DNA of 64,000 nt from UMGS1649 sp045651205 (lineage in GTDB: Bacteria > Bacillota > Clostridia > TANB77 > CAG-465), in assembly GCA_045651205.1 (NCBI GenBank), contig JAZRSA010000050.1, positions 62,001 to 126,000 on the forward strand, in the 5' to 3' direction. Below, piece by piece: positions 60,927 through 64,000 of this stretch. The first letter of the stretch is position 1. The number at the start of each line of letters is the position of its first letter. Below the pieces are notes generated by a model. That model was given only the letters and a program-made list of their open reading frames with translations. It had not been told where the DNA came from and searched no databases. Both the position numbers and the translations under genes were made by a program.

Positions 60927-61013
60927 TGGTGCCGAAAGTGGGAATCGAACCCACACATAGTTGCCTATATCAGATTTTGAGTCTGACGCGTCTGCCAGTT
61001 CCGCCATTTCGAC
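60927..61013 (-). tRNA. tRNA-Leu (anticodon CAA)
   Basis: An 87-base class II tRNA with the CCA end encoded. The acceptor stem GTCGAAA / TTTCGGC has one T-G pair. The anticodon stem TCAGA/TCTGA encloses loop CTCAAAA, so the anticodon is CAA and reads UUG. A long variable arm precedes the T arm GTGGG-TTCGATT-CCCAC. Promoter 61037-61065 and terminator 60893-60917 make it an independent unit. Confidence 0.95.
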
Positions 61014-61036
61014 ATAAATAAATTTTGCATGTCGTT

Positions 61037-61065
61037 ATTCTACCACACAAAATTTATTTTGTAAA
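61037..61065 (-). promoter_or_regulatory. Sigma-A promoter of tRNA-Leu
   Basis: TTTACA (61060-61065) and TAGAAT (61037-61042) on the minus strand with a 17-base spacer, about 25 bases before the tRNA. The inverted repeat AAATAAATTTTG / CAAAATTTATTT (61016-61059) spans the promoter and may also end the TPR gene. Confidence 0.7.
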
Positions 61066-61090
61066 CATATTAAATTTGATTTGTTTATTT

Positions 61091-62179
61091 TTATTCTTCT
61101 ATATTTTCTTCTACTTTTTCTACAAATTCTTCTTCAAACGCACTATCTTCTAATGCATATATTTCAGCCATTATTGGTTTAAATAAACGTTCCTTCTTAG
61201 CCATTAAAACAAAACTTGCATCTTGTTTTATAGCACTAGTTATATGACTTACAGCATCGTTTATATCTCCCATTTTCATATTTATTAACGCTAATGTATA
61301 TTCTGCTTTAGCTTTTAGATTTTTGTCTAACATAGCTTTTTCTAAACTATCTTTGGCTAATACATATTCTTCTTTAACATAATATAATCTACCAATTGAA
61401 TAGTATGCTTCATACATTTCATCATCTAATTCTAATACTTTATCATAAGCAGATATTGCTTTGTTTATTTCACCTGCTCCTGAATAAATAACCGCAAGAT
61501 TAAAGAATGTATCTGCTGTTGCTTCATTATTCATTGCAACATCTTCATATATTGCTTTAGCTTCAGTAACATAGCCCAAATCCGAAAATAATATTCCTAG
61601 CATTTCTTTAGCTTCGGTATATCCTTCATCTAATGTTACCGCTTGATTAAGCATAGCTATTGCTGCTTCTTTGTTTCCTTGTTTATCTAAAAGCACTGCT
61701 ATCTTGTAATATACTTCTGCATTGTCTGGATTTACAGTTAATGAATTTAAAAGTACATCTTTTGCATCAGATATTCTATCTAATTTTTCTAACGCCTTTG
61801 CTCTTAAATAATAGAAATGTATATTTTTTCTATCTTGTTTTATTGCTCTTTGTAATAGTCCTTCTGCAAATTCATAGTTTCTTATGAAGCACATAAACTT
61901 AGCTACATAATGTACTAATGTTAATTTAACGCTCTTTTCTAATCCCTTTATACTTACTAGTAATATTGGAATTATATATGAGAATATTAAAACTAACACC
62001 TGCATAAAGTTATTTAGTTCTTTCTCATTTACTAAACATATTACAAATACTGTTTCTAAGAATATTGCTATTCCTACGAACATATAAAGTACTGGATCTT
62101 TTTTAGTTGATGTCTTAGACATCAGTTGTATTATATAAAATACGAAGGTAATTATTATTACTACATTTATTAACCACAT
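61091..62179 (-). CDS. TPR-repeat membrane protein
   Basis: A 362-residue protein. Three hydrophobic segments lie in the first 80 residues: about 1-19, 32-51 and 57-75. From about 95 to 330 come roughly seven TPR motifs of 34 residues (for example AEVYYKIAVLLDKQGNKEAA and EAYYSIGRLYYVKEEY). TPRs bind protein partners, so it is likely an adaptor at the membrane. I start at MWLIN (62177-62179) after AGGTGAT. The ORF ATG at 62195-62197 has no site. It has its own promoter and diverges from murC. The partner is unknown. Confidence 0.78.
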   Translation of the reverse strand: MWLINVVIIITFVFYIIQLMSKTSTKKDPVLYMFVGIAIFLETVFVICLVNEKELNNFMQVLVLIFSYIIPILLVSIKGLEKSVKLTLVHYVAKFMCFIRNYEFAEGLLQRAIKQDRKNIHFYYLRAKALEKLDRISDAKDVLLNSLTVNPDNAEVYYKIAVLLDKQGNKEAAIAMLNQAVTLDEGYTEAKEMLGILFSDLGYVTEAKAIYEDVAMNNEATADTFFNLAVIYSGAGEINKAISAYDKVLELDDEMYEAYYSIGRLYYVKEEYVLAKDSLEKAMLDKNLKAKAEYTLALINMKMGDINDAVSHITSAIKQDASFVLMAKKERLFKPIMAEIYALEDSAFEEEFVEKVEENIEE

Positions 62180-62199
62180 ATTATCACCTACATGCACAT

Positions 62200-62228
62200 A
62201 TTATATACTAGTTATCCACATTTTTCAA
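62200..62228 (-). promoter_or_regulatory. Sigma-A promoter of the TPR gene
   Basis: TTGAAA (62223-62228) and TATAAT (62200-62205) on the minus strand with a 17-base spacer, 20 bases before the chosen start. Confidence 0.75.
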
Positions 62229-62257
62229 CTATTAGAGGTAAATTCACACTCGTTAAG

Positions 62258-62286
62258 TTGCAACTGTTTTTAGTTTGATGTATAAT
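62258..62286 (+). promoter_or_regulatory. Sigma-A promoter of murC
   Basis: TTGCAA (62258-62263) and TATAAT (62281-62286) with a 17-base spacer, 23 bases before the murC start. It diverges from the TPR gene promoter 30 bases away. Confidence 0.8.
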
Positions 62287-62309
62287 ACCTTTGCCTAGAG
62301 GTGATAATT

Positions 62310-63719
62310 TTGAATAAAAACGATTTTAATGAATTAAAAAATATAACAAAAATACATATGATTGGAATTGGTGGAATAAGTATGAGCGGTATAGCTGTAA
62401 TGCTTAAAAAAACTGGTTTTGATGTAACTGGTTCAGACAGTATGGGTTCAGCAATGGTTGAAATGCTTGAATCTGAAGGAATTCCAGTACACATCGGTTC
62501 TAATCCAGATTTAGTAAAAGACGCAGATATGGTCGTATATACAGCTGCTATTAATCTTAAAACAGATAAAGAATATCTTGAAGCAGTAAGACTTAATAAA
62601 CCAGTATTTGAAAGAGCCCCTTTCTTAGGGAAAATGCTTAAACAATATGATAAGCCAATCTGTATAGCAGGAATGCATGGTAAAACTACAACTACATCAA
62701 TGATAGCTTCTGCTCTTCAAACAGCTGGAGCAAATCCTACAGTTTTAGTTGGTTCTAAATTAAAAGAACTAAATAACTTTAACTACTCTATTGGAAAGAA
62801 TGAATACTTTGTATTAGAATCTTGTGAATATGTAGATAGTTTCTTAAACTTCCCTGGAGATACTGCAATAATATTAAATATTGAAGAAGAACATTTAGAC
62901 TACTTTAAAGATCTAGATGATATAAAAGACTCGTTTGCTAAATTTATTGGCATTATGCATGAAAATGGTAAATTAATAGTAAACAAAGATGATGAAAATA
63001 CAGAAGATGTATTAAAACTAGCAAAAGAAACTATTGAAGCTAAAAATATTACTGTATACACATACTCTACTATGGAATCTAATGTAGATATGTATGCAAC
63101 AAATATTAAAATAGCAGATAACAAATGTTATGAATTTGATGCATATTATAAAAAAGCATTACTTACTCACGTAAGATTAAATGCACCTGGTGTACACAAT
63201 GTTTCAAATGCGCTAGCTACTCTTCTTTCATGTGTTGTTAACGGCATAGATGTAGAACTTGCAAAAGCAGGTCTTGAAGAATTTACTGGTGCAAGTCGTA
63301 GATTCGAATATAGAAAAACAATTGGCGAAAACGTTAATGTTTATGACGACTACGCTCACCATCCAACAGAGATAATGACTACATTAACTACGGCAAGAGA
63401 AAAAACAGATGGTAGAGTTATAGCAGTATTTGAACCACATACATACACAAGAACTTATACTCTTTTTGATAAATTTGTAGATGTTCTTAAAAATGCAGAT
63501 ATAGTTCTTCTAGCAGATATATATGCCGCAAGAGAAAAAGATGAAGGAATTGTTTCATCAGATATGCTTGCAGATGCAATAACTAAAGCTGGTACAGATG
63601 CTAAAAACTTACACACATTAGATAATATTGCAAAACACATACACAAAATTATTAAACCAAATGATATTGTTTTAACAATAGGTGCTGGTACAATAACAAA
63701 ACTTGCAGATTTATTATAA
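62310..63719 (+). CDS. murC: UDP-N-acetylmuramate--L-alanine ligase MurC
   Basis: A 469-residue Mur ligase. The N-terminal dinucleotide fold IHMIGIGGISMSGIA is typical. The P-loop is AGMHGKTTTTSM at about 115-126. Central EYVDSFLNF and NIEEEHLDYF, then the C-terminal DDYAHHPTEI and VFEPHTYTRT, are clear MurC signatures. It adds L-Ala to UDP-MurNAc, the first stem-peptide step. The open frame starts at GTG 62301 within AGGTGAT, so I take the TTG at 62310, four bases after the ribosome-binding site, as the start. It is followed by a terminator. Confidence 0.95.
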   Translation: MNKNDFNELKNITKIHMIGIGGISMSGIAVMLKKTGFDVTGSDSMGSAMVEMLESEGIPVHIGSNPDLVKDADMVVYTAAINLKTDKEYLEAVRLNKPVFERAPFLGKMLKQYDKPICIAGMHGKTTTTSMIASALQTAGANPTVLVGSKLKELNNFNYSIGKNEYFVLESCEYVDSFLNFPGDTAIILNIEEEHLDYFKDLDDIKDSFAKFIGIMHENGKLIVNKDDENTEDVLKLAKETIEAKNITVYTYSTMESNVDMYATNIKIADNKCYEFDAYYKKALLTHVRLNAPGVHNVSNALATLLSCVVNGIDVELAKAGLEEFTGASRRFEYRKTIGENVNVYDDYAHHPTEIMTTLTTAREKTDGRVIAVFEPHTYTRTYTLFDKFVDVLKNADIVLLADIYAAREKDEGIVSSDMLADAITKAGTDAKNLHTLDNIAKHIHKIIKPNDIVLTIGAGTITKLADLL

Positions 63720-63766
63720 TAATGATATAATGTGATTGCCTTTGAGGCTAAATAACATTTTTTTCA

Positions 63767-63800
63767 AAGAGAGAGGAAATATATACATTTCCTCTCTCTT
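63767..63800. terminator. Bidirectional terminator after murC
   Basis: Perfect 14-bp stem AAGAGAGAGGAAAT / ATTTCCTCTCTCTT with a 6-base loop, between convergent genes. Confidence 0.88.
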
Positions 63801-63812
63801 GTTTTGTCTATT

Positions 63813-64000
63813 TTATTTAATTATAGACTTTAACTTTGGCTCTATAGCTTTGCAAATAGGTATGCTTATAACTATAATAACCACATCGGCAACAAAGGCA
63901 TAAATGTTGGTCAGAACTCTTAAAGTAAATGGCAATGCATATATTACATGCTCTACTAAAGATTTAATTACAAGTATTCCTAGTGCTACGCTAATAATTG
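63813..64000 (-). CDS. C-terminal fragment of a membrane protein (runs off the window)
   Basis: Only the last 61 codons are seen, ending at TAA 63813-63815. Two hydrophobic stretches are visible: VALGILVIKSLVEHVIYAL, and AFVADVVIIVISIPICKAI followed by a short basic tail. It looks like the end of a polytopic membrane protein such as a transporter S component. The family cannot be named from the fragment. Confidence 0.5.
   Translation of the reverse strand, partial: IISVALGILVIKSLVEHVIYALPFTLRVLTNIYAFVADVVIIVISIPICKAIEPKLKSIIK

Noticed and set aside
60873..61007. N-terminal 45 codons of the open frame at 60450-61007
   Set aside because: They lie over tRNA-Leu and its terminator. The ATG at 60870-60872 with AAGGAG is the real start.

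Overview
The window is a gene-dense, AT-rich (about 30% G+C by eye) stretch of a low-GC Gram-positive chromosome. The best fit is an uncultured, anaerobic, spore-forming member of the Clostridia. The reasons are AGGAGG/AGGTGAT ribosome-binding sites, sigma-A promoters with 17-bp spacers, sporulation and germination genes (spoIIID, sleB, ypeB), a clostridial radC-mreBCD-PBP2 cluster, an AdhE-type fermentative alcohol pathway, and MscL, TspO, DUF1294 and DUF6512 proteins of the kind common in gut Firmicutes. No plasmid, prophage, IS element or CRISPR array was found. Species cannot be assigned from the sequence alone.

Layout. 1-4112 (minus): DUF4321 gene, radC, mreB, mreC, mreD and the start of a class B penicillin-binding protein, one cell-shape operon with its promoter at 4141-4169. 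4281-4802 (plus): mscL. 4860-13220 (minus): a pilin-like secreted protein, a CapA-like protein, mtaB, a glycolipid glycosyltransferase, an Rpn-type nuclease, ligA and pgsA. 13356-14281 (plus): two small membrane proteins. 14316-23967 (minus): a pilin-like leucine-rich-repeat protein, a heterodimeric ABC exporter, and a 1504-residue secreted L,D-transpeptidase with 17 tandem repeats. 24118-26026 (plus): serS and engB. 26171-35884 (minus): tdk, a phosphoglycerate mutase-like gene, ftsY, a zinc-ribbon gene, murF, ddl, pcrA, a DUF6873 gene, an amidase and a membrane protein. 35989-40277 (minus): spoIIID, a patatin, ypeB, sleB and an HD-domain gene. 40343-41220 (plus): a decayed small gene and tspO. 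41259-57255 (minus): gtrA, a second SleB-like hydrolase, the glycolytic operon gap-pgk-orf-tpiA-gpmI-eno, a run of secreted or membrane proteins of unknown role, an iron alcohol dehydrogenase, a kinase-like gene, and adhE split by an in-frame TGA. 57440-62179 (minus): an orphan gene, a membrane-anchored XRE regulator, a second patatin, an orphan gene, tRNA-Leu(CAA) and a TPR membrane protein. 62310-63719 (plus): murC. The last 190 bases hold the 3' end of a minus-strand membrane protein.

How the genes fit together. Much of the window serves envelope building and remodelling: MreBCD with PBP2, Ddl, MurF and MurC, an amidase, an L,D-transpeptidase, two SleB-like hydrolases, PgsA and a glycolipid synthase. 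A lower-glycolysis operon feeds pyruvate, and AdhE plus a second iron alcohol dehydrogenase would reoxidise NADH by making ethanol or other alcohols.

Most notable points. (1) adhE reads as one 865-codon frame interrupted only by a TGA where the family has the serine of its GCGSWGGN motif, with a good internal start just downstream. (2) The giant L,D-transpeptidase carries 75-residue repeats, eight of which form a perfect 900-bp tandem duplication of a four-repeat block. (3) Two secreted proteins share a prepilin-like N-terminus that lacks the pilin Glu5. (4) Three genes have their Shine-Dalgarno sequence locked in the 3' arm of a strong hairpin. (5) A small plus-strand gene at 40436 has decayed by a frameshift and an amber codon but keeps its promoter and a possible operator.
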